Source: Anaerolineales bacterium
GTDB taxonomy: Bacteria > Chloroflexota > Anaerolineae > Anaerolineales > UBA4823
Direction of reading: 5' to 3'
Assembly: GCA_020060465.1 (NCBI GenBank)
Contig: JAGVAD010000001.1
Location: 1 to 64,000 of the forward strand
DNA: 64,000 nucleotides
Shown: positions 37,384 through 46,204 of the stretch, in pieces
Position numbering within the stretch: the first letter of the stretch is position 1
Layout: the number at the start of each line of letters is the position of its first letter
Notes under the pieces: generated by a model
Seen by the model: the letters and a program-made list of their open reading frames with translations, nothing else
What the model was told of the DNA's origin: nothing
The model's database searches: none
Program-made: the position numbers and the translations under genes

Positions 37384-37413
37384 ATTATACAGGGAAGTAC
37401 ACAATATCGTCAA
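37384..37413 (-). promoter_or_regulatory. Strong promoter of rpoC
   Basis: On the minus strand TTGACG (37413-37408), an 18-bp spacer and a perfect TATAAT (37389-37384). The transcript would begin near 37377. Confidence 0.82.
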
Positions 37414-37482
37414 GATAATTCAGGCGGGATTAATAAAGTCTAATCGTTTGCCAAATCAGTTATCGGCGCAGCGCGCTGTGCG

Positions 37483-38121
37483 CTAACCAAAGCGCTCTTC
37501 TTTCCACACATCCGCTTCATTGTGATAACCGGCTTGTTCCCAAAAGCCGGGGCGGTCTTGAGCCATAAACTCCAGGCCGCGCAACCACTTGGCGCCCTTC
37601 CAGAAATAGGGGGTTTTCAAATCATCGCGGCCGGGGATATAGCCCACCACGCCGCGCAGAGGGTAACCATGATCTGGAGTAATCGGTTCGCCGTTTAAAT
37701 GCGTCGCCAGGAGAAAGTTATCTTGAAGGACGACTTCCAGGGGCAGGTTGACCGTGAACCCATACTCGGCGTGTTGCATCACATATTTCGCCGTTGGCTT
37801 GAGCTTGATGTAGCCCTGATCAACCAGATCGCGCACAGATACGCCCTCCCATAAAGTATCGAACTTGCTCCAGCGTGTGACGCAATGGATGTCCATGACC
37901 AGCCTGGCGCGCGGCAGTTTCTGGAATTCATCCCAGCTCCAGCGCACTTCCTCTTCTACCTCGCCCCAAACACGAAAGCTCCAGGTCGCCGGATTGAACG
38001 ACGGTACGGGTCCATAATGCAACACCGGGAATTTCTGCGTCAACGCCTGTCCAGGCGGCAGCCGGCCAGCCTGGGCAAAGCGCGCTTCATCTTCTTTACG
38101 GCGGAAGAAACTATCCAACAT
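37483..38121 (-). CDS. Sulfite-oxidase-like molybdopterin oxidoreductase
   Basis: A 212-residue protein of the sulfite oxidase/MsrP molybdopterin fold. The Mo-ligating cysteine is Cys80 in MDIHCVTRWS, and GYPLRGVVGYIPGRDDLKTPYF holds conserved cofactor contacts. It lacks a Tat signal, heme domain and dimerisation domain, so it is a minimal soluble member; the electron partner is unknown. ATG 38121 lies five bases after GGAGG; other in-frame starts just upstream (38124, GTG 38127) sit too close. An extended -10 box lies 24 bp upstream. Confidence 0.87.
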   Translation of the reverse strand: MLDSFFRRKEDEARFAQAGRLPPGQALTQKFPVLHYGPVPSFNPATWSFRVWGEVEEEVRWSWDEFQKLPRARLVMDIHCVTRWSKFDTLWEGVSVRDLVDQGYIKLKPTAKYVMQHAEYGFTVNLPLEVVLQDNFLLATHLNGEPITPDHGYPLRGVVGYIPGRDDLKTPYFWKGAKWLRGLEFMAQDRPGFWEQAGYHNEADVWKEERFG

Positions 38122-38144
38122 CATCACCTCCAGATCTGGCTCTC

Positions 38145-38153
38145 ATTATAGCA
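38145..38153 (-). promoter_or_regulatory. Extended -10 promoter of the molybdopterin oxidoreductase
   Basis: Minus-strand TGCTATAAT, a perfect extended -10, ends 23 bp before ATG 38121, so the leader holds little more than the ribosome site. Confidence 0.7.
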
Positions 38154-38185
38154 GACCTGTGTTGTCCAATAAATTAACTATCTAT

Positions 38186-38213
38186 AAAGATTACACCGGC
38201 CGGCGTAATCTTT
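38186..38213 (-). terminator. Terminator of the UPF0173 gene
   Basis: AAAGATTAC and CCGG arms form a 14-bp stem with the complement at 38200-38213. The single imperfect pair is a G-U pair on the minus-strand RNA but a mismatch on the plus strand, which fits use by the minus-strand gene. Confidence 0.6.
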
Positions 38214-38255
38214 GCGTCATCATTCTGCGAGGTGAGTTGTGGGCGCTTTGCCAGG

Positions 38256-38939
38256 CTAGATTTCGAAGCTCTCGCCTGGTTTAAGTACATGTACTTGAGC
38301 AGGCGTCTCCGCTTCAACGCGCCGCGCCCAGGCATTTGGGTCCTGGGCGATGATGTCCCAGGTGTTGTAATGCACAGGGATCACATGCTTGGGGCTCAGC
38401 AAGCGCACCGCGCGCAGCGCATCGTCTGGCCCCATGGTGTAGTTGTCGCCGATAGGCAATACTGCCAGGTCGAGGCCTTCCTCGCCGATCAAGCGCATAT
38501 CGCCAAACAAACCGGTGTCGCAAGCGATATATACTTTTTTGCCGTCCTTGCTGGTGAGCAAGAAACCGGCCGGATTGCCGCCATAGGAACCGTCCGGCAG
38601 ACCGGAACCATGCACAGCCTGGGTGAATTTGAGATAGCCGAAGGGGTGATGATAGCCGCCGCCGATGTGCTGGGTGTGATTTTTGACCCCTTTTTTGTCC
38701 AGCCAGCCGCCGATCTCGAAATTGGTGATCACGGTTGCGCCTGTGTGCTGGGCGATTTCCACTGTGTCGCCGACGTGATCGCCGTGACCGTGGGATAGCA
38801 ATATATAATCCGCCTGCGCTTCAGCAGCGCTTAGCGCCCCCATCGGGTTGTCAGTCAAGAAAGGATCAACCAGCAACTGATAGCCGCCAGTTTCCACGCG
38901 GAGTGAAGCATGTCCAAGCCAGGTGATTTTGATGCTCAT
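38256..38939 (-). CDS. UPF0173 metal-dependent hydrolase (metallo-beta-lactamase fold)
   Basis: A 227-residue metallo-beta-lactamase-fold protein. The metal motif LSHGHGDHVGD (about 48-58), TNFEIGGWLDKKGVK, IACDTGLFGDM and the C-terminal VIPVHYNTWDII all match the UPF0173 (YtkL-like) family, whose substrate is not settled. ATG 38939 lies five bases after GGAGG. A TATAAT on the minus strand at 39050-39055 may be its promoter. A second, partial protein of the same broad fold lies at the right edge of the window. Confidence 0.9.
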   Translation of the reverse strand: MSIKITWLGHASLRVETGGYQLLVDPFLTDNPMGALSAAEAQADYILLSHGHGDHVGDTVEIAQHTGATVITNFEIGGWLDKKGVKNHTQHIGGGYHHPFGYLKFTQAVHGSGLPDGSYGGNPAGFLLTSKDGKKVYIACDTGLFGDMRLIGEEGLDLAVLPIGDNYTMGPDDALRAVRLLSPKHVIPVHYNTWDIIAQDPNAWARRVEAETPAQVHVLKPGESFEI

Positions 38940-39288
38940 CATTGCCTCCTGTAAAATTTATCGGATTCAGAAAGCGTTCGGACACGATTGATTTATCAAC
39001 GACAAAACGCTGACAAAGTATTACGGAACGAATGATTTGCTTATTAGAAATTATACCGATATTTCGCGCCTAAGACGATAACGACTTTGCTGTTCTTTTA
39101 ACGTCCGCTCGCCTAGAACTGTCTGTAATGGATCGTATGACAATGCCCCCAAAAGCCACTGTGAGCTATTTCCGACCGGCAAGGTGGGCGGGTTGTTATG
39201 ATGATTGCGACAGCACTACCGCCAAGGCAAGCACGGCGTCAAGTGAGGGAAACCCCATCACTTGATCTGCGGATGGTAGAATTGCCCT
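38940..39288. other. Divergent intergenic region
   Basis: No gene is seen in these 349 bp. They contain AGAAAGCGTTCGGA (38969-38982, shared with the palindrome at 9088), a minus-strand TATAAT (39050-39055), and a perfect 8-bp inverted repeat TCAAGTGA/TCACTTGA (39239-39265) that ends 23 bp before the glycosyltransferase start and could be an operator. Confidence 0.5.
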
Positions 39289-40305
39289 ATGCCGGTTGTA
39301 TCTGTGTTGATGCCCTGTTACAACGCCGCGGCGACGTTGCCCGATGCTTTGAGAAGTCTCAAGCAGCAGACATTGACCGATTTTGAGATCATCGCAGTGG
39401 ATGATGGCTCCAGCGACGACACTTTGGAGATCTTAGGATCGTGGGCTGCTGCTGATTCGCGCCTGCGCGTCCTGGCTTGTAGGCATGGCGGCATCATCGC
39501 TGCTCTAAATGAGGGTTTGGCAGCGTGTTCCGCGCCCTATATCGCTCGCATGGACGCAGATGACTGCTCCCATGCGCAGCGTCTGGAATATCAGGTGGCT
39601 TTTCTGAACGATCACCCTGAGATAGACGTGGTCAGTTGTCGCGTGACGGGTTTCCCAGCGGGTCAGGTGCGCCAGGGTTTTGCAATTTATTTGGATTGGC
39701 TCAACGCCTTGTTGACGGATGAGGATATCCGCCGCGAAATTTTTGTCGAGAGCCCTCTCCCACATCCCAGCCTGACTTTCCGCAGGGAAAGCCTGTTGCG
39801 CGTGGGCGGGTATCAGGATCGGGGTTGGGCGGAGGATTATGATCTGCTGCTGCGTCTGTATCTGGCTGGGGCGCGCTTTGCTAAATTGGAGGGGTATTTG
39901 CTCGAGTGGCGCGAGCATCCTCAGCGTCTGACGCGGGTGGATAGCCGCTATTCCTTGGAGAATTTCCTGCGCGCCAAGGCTTATTACCTGACCCGCGGCC
40001 CTTTGGCGGGCCGCGATTCAGTGATTGTGTGGGGGGCGGGCATGGTTGGACGACGATTGGGGAAACATCTGCTTCGCCAGGGCGCGCCGCTAACGGCTTA
40101 TATTGATATTGATCCGCGCAAGATCGGACGAACGCGCCGCGGTTTGCCCATCCTGTCGCCGGAAGCGCTGCCTGAGCTGTGGCGGCGTTCTTCGTCTCCG
40201 GTTGTATTGGCCGCGGTGGGGGCGCGAGGGGCGCGTCAACTCATCCGTCAGCGTCTGACGGTCATAGGATTGCGCGAGGGGCAGGATTGGTGGGGTGTGG
40301 CTTGA
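39289..40305 (+). CDS. Family 2 glycosyltransferase with C-terminal Rossmann-like domain
   Basis: A 338-residue protein. Residues 1-230 are a GT2/GT-A domain: VSVLMPCYNAAATL, the nucleotide-sugar motif IAVDDGSSDDT, ARMDADD (DXD) and RGWAEDYDLLLRL (catalytic ED). Residues 244-335 begin VIVWGAGMVGRRLGKHL and continue with AYIDIDPRKIGRTRRG, a nucleotide- or CoA-binding Rossmann-like unit found at the N-terminus of PglD-type sugar acyltransferases. This fusion implies control or modification of the transferred sugar. No membrane span is seen. It heads a three-gene run with the thioesterase and a second glycosyltransferase. Confidence 0.88.
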   Translation: MPVVSVLMPCYNAAATLPDALRSLKQQTLTDFEIIAVDDGSSDDTLEILGSWAAADSRLRVLACRHGGIIAALNEGLAACSAPYIARMDADDCSHAQRLEYQVAFLNDHPEIDVVSCRVTGFPAGQVRQGFAIYLDWLNALLTDEDIRREIFVESPLPHPSLTFRRESLLRVGGYQDRGWAEDYDLLLRLYLAGARFAKLEGYLLEWREHPQRLTRVDSRYSLENFLRAKAYYLTRGPLAGRDSVIVWGAGMVGRRLGKHLLRQGAPLTAYIDIDPRKIGRTRRGLPILSPEALPELWRRSSSPVVLAAVGARGARQLIRQRLTVIGLREGQDWWGVA

Positions 40306-40339
40306 ATAAGAGACAAAGCTCATTTCATTGGAGGAGTGT

Positions 40340-40753
40340 ATGGATTATTCTGCAATGATTCCGGTCGGTTTGCGCAATGAAGCCATATTCGTCGTCGAAG
40401 AGCAGTACACGGCGGCGCACATTGGCAGCGGATCGCTGCGGGTTTTGGCAACCCCTAGCATGATCGGCATGATGGAACGCGTCTCACATGCGCTCATCGC
40501 ACAGCAATTGCCAGAGGGATATTCCAGCGTAGGGACGCTGGTTAACGTCCAGCATCTTGCGCCCACGCCCATGAACGCCAGAGTGCGCATTCTCAGTCAG
40601 GTGATGGAAGTGGATGGGCGGAAAGTGACGCTGCATGTAGAAGCCTGGGATGATCAGGAAAAGGTAGGCGAAGGGCAGCATCAACGTGTAATTATTGAAG
40701 TCCAACGTTTCCTGCAACGGGTCACCGAGAAGCAACGCCAGATCGAATCTTGA
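40340..40753 (+). CDS. FlK-like acyl-CoA thioesterase (hotdog fold)
   Basis: A 137-residue hotdog-fold protein. ATG 40340 follows GGAGGAGTGT. The catalytic residues of fluoroacetyl-CoA thioesterase FlK (Thr42, Glu50, His76) correspond to Thr38 (ATPSM), Glu46 (MMERVSH) and His72 (VQHLAPTP), with the same spacing. Fluoroacetate is an unlikely substrate here; most homologues are general short acyl-CoA thioesterases. It sits 34 bp after the GT2 gene and 3 bp before the next glycosyltransferase, so all three are probably co-transcribed although the biochemical link is unclear. Confidence 0.88.
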   Translation: MDYSAMIPVGLRNEAIFVVEEQYTAAHIGSGSLRVLATPSMIGMMERVSHALIAQQLPEGYSSVGTLVNVQHLAPTPMNARVRILSQVMEVDGRKVTLHVEAWDDQEKVGEGQHQRVIIEVQRFLQRVTEKQRQIES

Positions 40754-40756
40754 ACC

Positions 40757-41878
40757 ATGAAGGTCTTTTACGATGGCTGGTCATTAACCTATCAGCCGAA
40801 CAGTCCAGAGGCGATCCATTTGATGACCCTGCTGGCGGCTCATCCGTTGGAGCATTCAGCGGTGATTGCCCTGCCGGGGGAATCATTCCATCGCCTGCCT
40901 GAATGGGTGGAGGCGCGGTTCGTTCCAACGCCGGATTCAGAGCGATCCAGGTTGCGTTGGGAACAACAGACGCTTCCGGCGCTGGCAGCTCAATCCGAGG
41001 TGGGTTGGATGCACGCGGTGGGCAGCGGTTTACCACTTTTTGGGCGTTTGCCGCGCATGGTCAGCCCTGCTGGCTTCTCCGCTGATTTGGGGAGAGGACC
41101 GGGTCTGGGCGGTCGGCGGGGGTTCATCGCTCGCCTTCGGGATGCACTGTCGCAGGGCGGATTGTCTCGCGCCCGGTTATGGCTATGGCCGCAAGACCTC
41201 CCTGCGGAACAGGTGGGCGGCGCGGTGCATTATCTGCCGCCAGCAGTGCATCCATTGTTTGTTCAGAGTGATTCAAGCGAAGACGATTTCCTGCAAGACT
41301 GCCTGGAACTGACGGCTTTGGATTTGCCCGAAGCCTATATTCTGTATCATGGTCCAGCTTCAGAACCGGCGCTGCGGCAAGTGTTAGATGCCTGGAGCTG
41401 GGCGGCGGGTTCAATAGGAGAAAATTATCCACTCTTGCTGGTAGGTCTGAACATCTCAGCTCAGGAGCGACTGGCGGCTTTACTGGCGGAATATCAGTTG
41501 ACCGGTTCGGCGCGCCCATTACCGCCGCTTTCATTGCCTTGTTTGGCGCTGCTCTATCGGCGTTGCAGCGCGTTGTTTCATCCGGTAGCCGCCTTGCCCT
41601 GGGGCGACCCAATGCGCATAGCGTTGGCTTGCGCCCGACCAATCGTCGGTCTGGAAGATGAACGTTCCTCGGCGTTGGTTGGTCCGGCGGCGTACCTGTC
41701 ATCCAGTCAGCTACCCTATACAGCCAGCCGTCGGGCGTTAGGAGCGGCGTTGATCACTGTTATCGTTGAGGAAAGCGTCGCCGCTTCACTGTCTCAAGCA
41801 GCGCGCCAGCGTTCGGCGGAATGGGATGTAGAAAAATTGAGAGCAGGGTTGCGGATTTTGTATGCCGCACCGCGTTAA
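40757..41878 (+). CDS. Divergent GT4/GT-B-like glycosyltransferase
   Basis: A 373-residue protein with two halves typical of a GT-B fold: an N-terminal acceptor half (MKVFYDGWSLTYQPNSPEAIHL) and a C-terminal donor half (YILYHGPASEPALRQVLDAW, LLLVGLNISAQERLAALL, CSALFHPVAALPWGDPMRIALACARPIVGL). The region that carries the donor-binding Glu-x7-Glu in family 4 reads WGDPMRIALA and lacks the first Glu, so activity is uncertain. Its start is three bases after the thioesterase stop. It may act with the GT2 protein on a surface polysaccharide. Confidence 0.7.
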   Translation: MKVFYDGWSLTYQPNSPEAIHLMTLLAAHPLEHSAVIALPGESFHRLPEWVEARFVPTPDSERSRLRWEQQTLPALAAQSEVGWMHAVGSGLPLFGRLPRMVSPAGFSADLGRGPGLGGRRGFIARLRDALSQGGLSRARLWLWPQDLPAEQVGGAVHYLPPAVHPLFVQSDSSEDDFLQDCLELTALDLPEAYILYHGPASEPALRQVLDAWSWAAGSIGENYPLLLVGLNISAQERLAALLAEYQLTGSARPLPPLSLPCLALLYRRCSALFHPVAALPWGDPMRIALACARPIVGLEDERSSALVGPAAYLSSSQLPYTASRRALGAALITVIVEESVAASLSQAARQRSAEWDVEKLRAGLRILYAAPR

Positions 41879-41898
41879 AGGTCAGCGGCCAGGGTTTC

Positions 41899-42735
41899 TT
41901 AACGCCCGCGCAGCATACGCCCGGCGAAGATGGCCACCCCCACGCCAGCCAGTAGAAACAATCCCCCAATAATGCCTAACAGCGGCGATCTGCTTCCCTC
42001 TGTAGCCGGGATGGTCGGCGCCTCGGCCAGGGCCTGCGAGTTTGCTTGAGCGCCAAAGTTAATATAAAATTGCTCGCCCGCCGACAGTTTGGTTTCAACG
42101 TCGGTTGCAGTGGTGGGGTTATAGCCTTCGGGCAGCGCCACACTGATGGTGTAGTTTCCTTCGGGTAGGTTCTCAAAACATTGGTGTTCCTCGCCTGCGC
42201 CGGTGGTTGTTGTTTGAGAGACGGTGCCGACGCGGTTGCCAAAGCTGATGGCGCCGTTGGGTATGGAAGGTTCATTATCCTGACGGATTGAATCTCCGTT
42301 CAAGTCGTTAAACAATAACACGCACAAGGTGCCTAAACCAGGCTTTGGCGAGGGGGTAGGTAAAACCGGCGTTGGCGTGGGAGTTGGCCCGCTGGTCGGC
42401 GTCACCTCCGGCGGTCCTGCCAATCCCAAGAGCAACTGCTGACCTTCAAAGATGGTGTCGCTGGTCAGATTGTTCAGGGCGCGCAGTTGATCTACCGATA
42501 CACCGGTGATTAATGAGATGCCCAGCAATGTATCGTTGGCTTTGACGATATATATGATGCGACCATCTGGGCCAGGCGTGGGGGTATAAATGGGGATCTG
42601 GCGAGCCGGAGCAGCATAAACGGCAGTTGCGCCGTCCTCACCCGTCAACAGGCTGACCAGGCGGGGGAAAGTCAGCGCGCAAACCGCCGCCAGGCAAACC
42701 TGAACGAACGTTCGCAGTTTCATCGAGGGTCTCAT
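41899..42735 (-). CDS. LysM surface protein with SdrD-B-like domain
   Basis: A 278-residue protein, start ATG 42735 (or ATG 42723). A signal anchor (about 5-27) precedes one LysM module (about 55-105, YIVKANDTLLGISLITGVSVD to EGQQLLLG), a Thr/Pro linker, and an SdrD-B/Cna-B-like beta domain (GTLCVLLFNDLNGDSIRQDN, YTISVALPEGYNPTT). A C-terminal span (GIIGGLFLLAGVGVAIFAGRML) follows. It is thus fixed in the membrane while binding wall glycan. A TATAAT lies only 10 bp upstream of ATG 42735, so the mRNA may be almost leaderless. Confidence 0.82.
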   Translation of the reverse strand: MRPSMKLRTFVQVCLAAVCALTFPRLVSLLTGEDGATAVYAAPARQIPIYTPTPGPDGRIIYIVKANDTLLGISLITGVSVDQLRALNNLTSDTIFEGQQLLLGLAGPPEVTPTSGPTPTPTPVLPTPSPKPGLGTLCVLLFNDLNGDSIRQDNEPSIPNGAISFGNRVGTVSQTTTTGAGEEHQCFENLPEGNYTISVALPEGYNPTTATDVETKLSAGEQFYINFGAQANSQALAEAPTIPATEGSRSPLLGIIGGLFLLAGVGVAIFAGRMLRGR

Positions 42736-42814
42736 TACAGCATAGATTATACCGAAGAAGAAGCGCTTGCAGAAGCCTGAAGTTCGCTTGAGCCCTTTGC
42801 GTGGTTGACTGCGC

Positions 42815-43996
42815 TCAAGTTTGACGCTCCTCATGGATGCTTCGTAGAGCCAGGATCGCAATCAGGTTCAGCGCTGTTACAGCCAGAGCGATGATGAATA
42901 AAGGCGACCCGCTGAGTAGTAAACGCCCAAGATTATACAGCGCTGGCGCGACCAGCGACCCCAGCGAGCGGCCTAATGCCGTGCTGGCGATAAACGTTGC
43001 CATGAAAGTTGCGCGCGCCGCAGGCAACACTTCCGTCATCAAGGGCAAGCAACTGACGATAGTGAACTCAAAGGTGATATAGAAAAGGAACAATCCGATC
43101 AGCGCTCCGTTCAGGCTGCGCCCCAAAGCGAGCAGCGCCAGCGCAGCCAGGATGTTTGCAATCAGTCCGAAAGTCGCCGCACGGCGTTTCCCCAGGCGGT
43201 CGGCGAATAGGCTGACCAGGGATTCGCCGCCCAATTCTGAAAAGCCAATAATCATGGAAGCAATTGCCAGAGCGGCGATTTTCACCTGGAACGCGTCCTC
43301 CAGCCATACGCCAAAGATCAGGTTCACCAGCTCGTTGGAACCGCTTATCGAAGCGCCGATGAGAACGCCTGCTAACGTCGCGCCCGGGGCAAAAACCAGA
43401 CGCAGGTTTTTCCACAGGCTGCTATTTTGGGTGGGAGAAGGATCATCCCTGGGTAACAGCCAGAATAATCCAATGAGGGTTAAAAATCCCAGCCCGGTCA
43501 GCCATAGGAAAGGCGCCTGCCAGCCCGATCGATCAATCACCAGCCCAATAGCTGGCATGCCCAGGATAAAGCTAAACGACCAGCCAAATTCGGTCAGCGC
43601 CATCACCAAACCACGCCGCCGGTAGGGCACCTGGTCGCCCAGGTAGGCTTGCATGGAGGGCAGGAAGACGAAGTTCGCCAGAATGCCCAGGATGAGCATG
43701 ACGACAAAGGCCGGATAAGAGGGCCAGATTACCATCGCGCCGGCGCCGGCGGTGAACAATGTCGCCCCAAACAACATACCCGTCTTGCGGCCGTGCCGGT
43801 CGCCCACCGAGGCCAGAAATGGGCCCAAAAGGCCTGTAGCTGAGCGCAGGGTGAGCGCCAGGGATAACCAGTATAAGTCTACGCCCAGGCCGCGGCCAAA
43901 CACCGGTAAGAACGGATACGCCATGCGCACCAATGTATTCAACACCGTACGGATGGCGATAAAGACGGGTAATTGTATGTAAAGGGGCTTTTTCAA
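42815..43996 (-). CDS. Major facilitator superfamily transporter
   Basis: A 393-residue carrier with about 12 hydrophobic spans. The MFS loop-2/3 signature is visible as ASVGDRHGRKTGMLFG (about 62-77), with a related SLFADRLGKRRAATFG in the second half. Start is TTG 43996, needed to include the first span; it overlaps the TGA stop of the upstream gene (TTGA), implying translational coupling. Substrate cannot be deduced; the family includes drug and sugar exporters. It is likely in one transcript with the upstream membrane protein. Confidence 0.88.
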   Translation of the reverse strand: MKKPLYIQLPVFIAIRTVLNTLVRMAYPFLPVFGRGLGVDLYWLSLALTLRSATGLLGPFLASVGDRHGRKTGMLFGATLFTAGAGAMVIWPSYPAFVVMLILGILANFVFLPSMQAYLGDQVPYRRRGLVMALTEFGWSFSFILGMPAIGLVIDRSGWQAPFLWLTGLGFLTLIGLFWLLPRDDPSPTQNSSLWKNLRLVFAPGATLAGVLIGASISGSNELVNLIFGVWLEDAFQVKIAALAIASMIIGFSELGGESLVSLFADRLGKRRAATFGLIANILAALALLALGRSLNGALIGLFLFYITFEFTIVSCLPLMTEVLPAARATFMATFIASTALGRSLGSLVAPALYNLGRLLLSGSPLFIIALAVTALNLIAILALRSIHEERQT

Positions 43997-44673
43997 TGCG
44001 CGCTTCTGTGTTTCGCCGTTGTTGCGTGTTCAGGGAGAGGTTCTTTCTCATGCCACCACCTGGCAACCTGCCAGGCGGCCAGTAAGGTGGTTGCAAACAG
44101 GATCATAAAATAAAGCTGGATGCGCGGCGCGTCCGAATTCAGGATGGGCGATGGAGGGTGCATCACATTTTGCGTGGAGCGCAAAGCGACGAATAGCACA
44201 ATGACGTAGCCCAGATTGCCGGCTGAATTCCAGGCCAGGCGATTGATCAGAGCCAACCCAACTTGCAACAGCAAGCCGACGACGGAGAAAATCACCGCCA
44301 GGCGGAAGCGCGGTTCAGCCAGGTAAAGCCCATTCCAGCTCGTTTGCATCGCCCACATCGAGATAGGCAGGTAAGTGATCCAGAAGAATAGGCCCGTCCG
44401 GCCAAGCGCGCGTGACCAGGCGTGCAACGCATGGCGACGATAGACCAGGCCGATCAATCCGGTTGCTGCCGCCGCGGTAAAAGCTGCCAGCGCAGCCCAA
44501 ACCCAAACGCCTTGTAAATATACGATGCGGGCGTTAGCCCCTAACACTTTCTCTTCCGGGCTGATCAAAGTGATTATGAAGATTGCGAATAACGAGGCCG
44601 CAAACCAGAGCGCCGGGCGAGTCGCCCAGGGGCGTAGTGGTCGAATGGAGATGCCTGTTGAGTTTCGTTGCAA
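43993..44673 (-). CDS. Six-span membrane protein of unknown function
   Basis: A 226-residue protein with about six hydrophobic spans, starting at TTG 44673 (no better start is in frame). The order of spans and the loop RSTQNVMHPPSPILNSD before the last one faintly recall CcmC/CcsA-type heme proteins, where a His-Pro loop precedes the last helix, but the Trp-rich WWD motif is missing, so I do not assign it. It sits between pseudokinase 2 and the MFS carrier and overlaps the latter by four bases. Confidence 0.7.
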   Translation of the reverse strand: MQRNSTGISIRPLRPWATRPALWFAASLFAIFIITLISPEEKVLGANARIVYLQGVWVWAALAAFTAAAATGLIGLVYRRHALHAWSRALGRTGLFFWITYLPISMWAMQTSWNGLYLAEPRFRLAVIFSVVGLLLQVGLALINRLAWNSAGNLGYVIVLFVALRSTQNVMHPPSPILNSDAPRIQLYFMILFATTLLAAWQVARWWHEKEPLPEHATTAKHRSAH

Positions 44674-44757
44674 CGTTTTCGCCGATTCCTGTTTCCTTCT
44701 CGTCAGATTCCATTAAAAAATAAGTGGGTTGACTTCACCGCCGCTGCCTGACGGCGT

Positions 44758-46197
44758 TCAGTCATCTGTATCCTCGCGTGGTGGGCGAGAGGTGGGGGTG
44801 GGCGTCGCCGGTTTGAGGGTAACTGTAGGGCTTGGGCTGGGTGATGGCGTAAGCGTTGACGTACGGCTGGGGCTGGCTGTTGGCGTGCTGGAAAGCGTTG
44901 GGCTAACGGTTGGGGTGTGTGTTGGTGAACGGGTGGGGCTGGCGGTGAACGAGGCAAAAACCGACGTGACAGCGACGCTTGCCTGGGTGAATGTGGGGGT
45001 GGGAGTTTTTGCGATCAGTCCAGTGATGGGGATAAGTCCATTAAACATTGCCCAGGCGAGGGCTGTAAAAAACAGCGCGGCGAACAACCAGAACATCCCT
45101 CTCGTTGCCCTTTTTGCGCGCCGTTCCGTTTCGGCGGATTTGGTCGCCCGCCGCGTGGCTGACGGCGCCTCTGTTAGGGTCTCTGCTGTCAGCGTCGCCT
45201 GCGAAGCCTGAGTGAGCGTTTCAACCTGCTGGCGCACCTGTTCTTCCAGTTCGCGTTTCGCCTGTTCCAGGGCAGCCAAACGGGCGGCCTCCTCGGCAGC
45301 GCGTCGCGCCTCTTCTTCGGCAGCGCGTCTCTGAAGAGCCATTTCTGCGCGCCGTCGGCGCTCCTGTTCATCCCCGCCGGTCAGAGCAGCGAGCTGCTGC
45401 GGCGCGGCGGCGAAGTCGGAGACGCTTGCGTAGCGAAGCGCCGGCTGTTGCGCCAGGGCGCGTTCCAGAGCCAGTTCGATTTGCCAGGGGGTTCCCGACG
45501 GCCAGGTGTGTGGCAGTTTTAATGCGGATAGATGTCGCGTTCGAATCTCCTCTACCGAGGCGCCATCGAAGAGCGGTTTGTCGGTCAACATTTCGACCAG
45601 GATACAAGCCAGCGCATATTGATCGGAAGCCGGCGAAGAGGGCTGACCCTGCCAGATCTCTGGCGCAAGGTATTTCGCCCGCTGCAGGCGTTCACTTTCC
45701 GATCCTTGCTCCGCCAGGCTTTGTTCGGTTAGCCCGGAAAGCGCCAGACCAGACAGAACCGCGCCCAGTTCCGAACTGAGGAAAATGCTCTCTGGCGTCA
45801 CCGCGCGATGCACCCAGCCGCGGGAATGGGCAAAATCCAGGCCCTGCGCCAGTTGCGTGGTCGCCTCAATTGCTTCTTCCCAACTCAAAGGCCCAGACTC
45901 GGCTAACCGTTGCGCCAGGGTGGGGCCGCTCACATATCGTTCAACGACGTAGTACTGTCCTCTATCTTCGCCAATTTCCCATACCCACGCCAGGCGAGGA
46001 TGCACCAGCTCCGCAGCCGTTTGCGCCTGCTGACGGAGACGGCGCATCCCTGTTTCATCGCTCAGCGCGCTGGCTTTGATGGTATGTAAAAACACGACGC
46101 GCTTGCGCACCACGTCGTAGGCGCGATACGTCTCTGCCACGCGGCTGCTGCTCAGATGTTCTTCCAGGCGATATTGCCCCAATGGCTGCAGGCTCAT
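44758..46197 (-). CDS. Second transmembrane pseudokinase
   Basis: A 479-residue protein. ATG 46197 was chosen; the longer frame translates a dispersed repeat. Residues 1-275 follow the Ser/Thr kinase fold (VVERYVSGPTLAQRL, KYLAPEIW, SDQYALACILVEML), but the Gly-rich loop is gone (EEHLSSSRVAETY), the VAIK segment reads VVFLHTI, HRD is HRA (130-132) with no catalytic Asp, and the DFG site reads SGLALSG. It should be inactive. A charged Ala/Glu/Arg coiled coil (about 290-375), one span (FWLFAALFFTALAWAMFNGL) and a Thr/Ser/Pro-rich external tail follow. It may be co-transcribed with the membrane protein 84 bp downstream. Confidence 0.82.
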   Translation of the reverse strand: MSLQPLGQYRLEEHLSSSRVAETYRAYDVVRKRVVFLHTIKASALSDETGMRRLRQQAQTAAELVHPRLAWVWEIGEDRGQYYVVERYVSGPTLAQRLAESGPLSWEEAIEATTQLAQGLDFAHSRGWVHRAVTPESIFLSSELGAVLSGLALSGLTEQSLAEQGSESERLQRAKYLAPEIWQGQPSSPASDQYALACILVEMLTDKPLFDGASVEEIRTRHLSALKLPHTWPSGTPWQIELALERALAQQPALRYASVSDFAAAPQQLAALTGGDEQERRRRAEMALQRRAAEEEARRAAEEAARLAALEQAKRELEEQVRQQVETLTQASQATLTAETLTEAPSATRRATKSAETERRAKRATRGMFWLFAALFFTALAWAMFNGLIPITGLIAKTPTPTFTQASVAVTSVFASFTASPTRSPTHTPTVSPTLSSTPTASPSRTSTLTPSPSPSPTVTLKPATPTPTSRPPREDTDD

Positions 46198-46204
46198 GGC
46201 GTTG

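Noticed and set aside
43993..44673. CcmC-type heme exporter
   Set aside because: Span number is similar but the WWD motif and the conserved histidines are missing.
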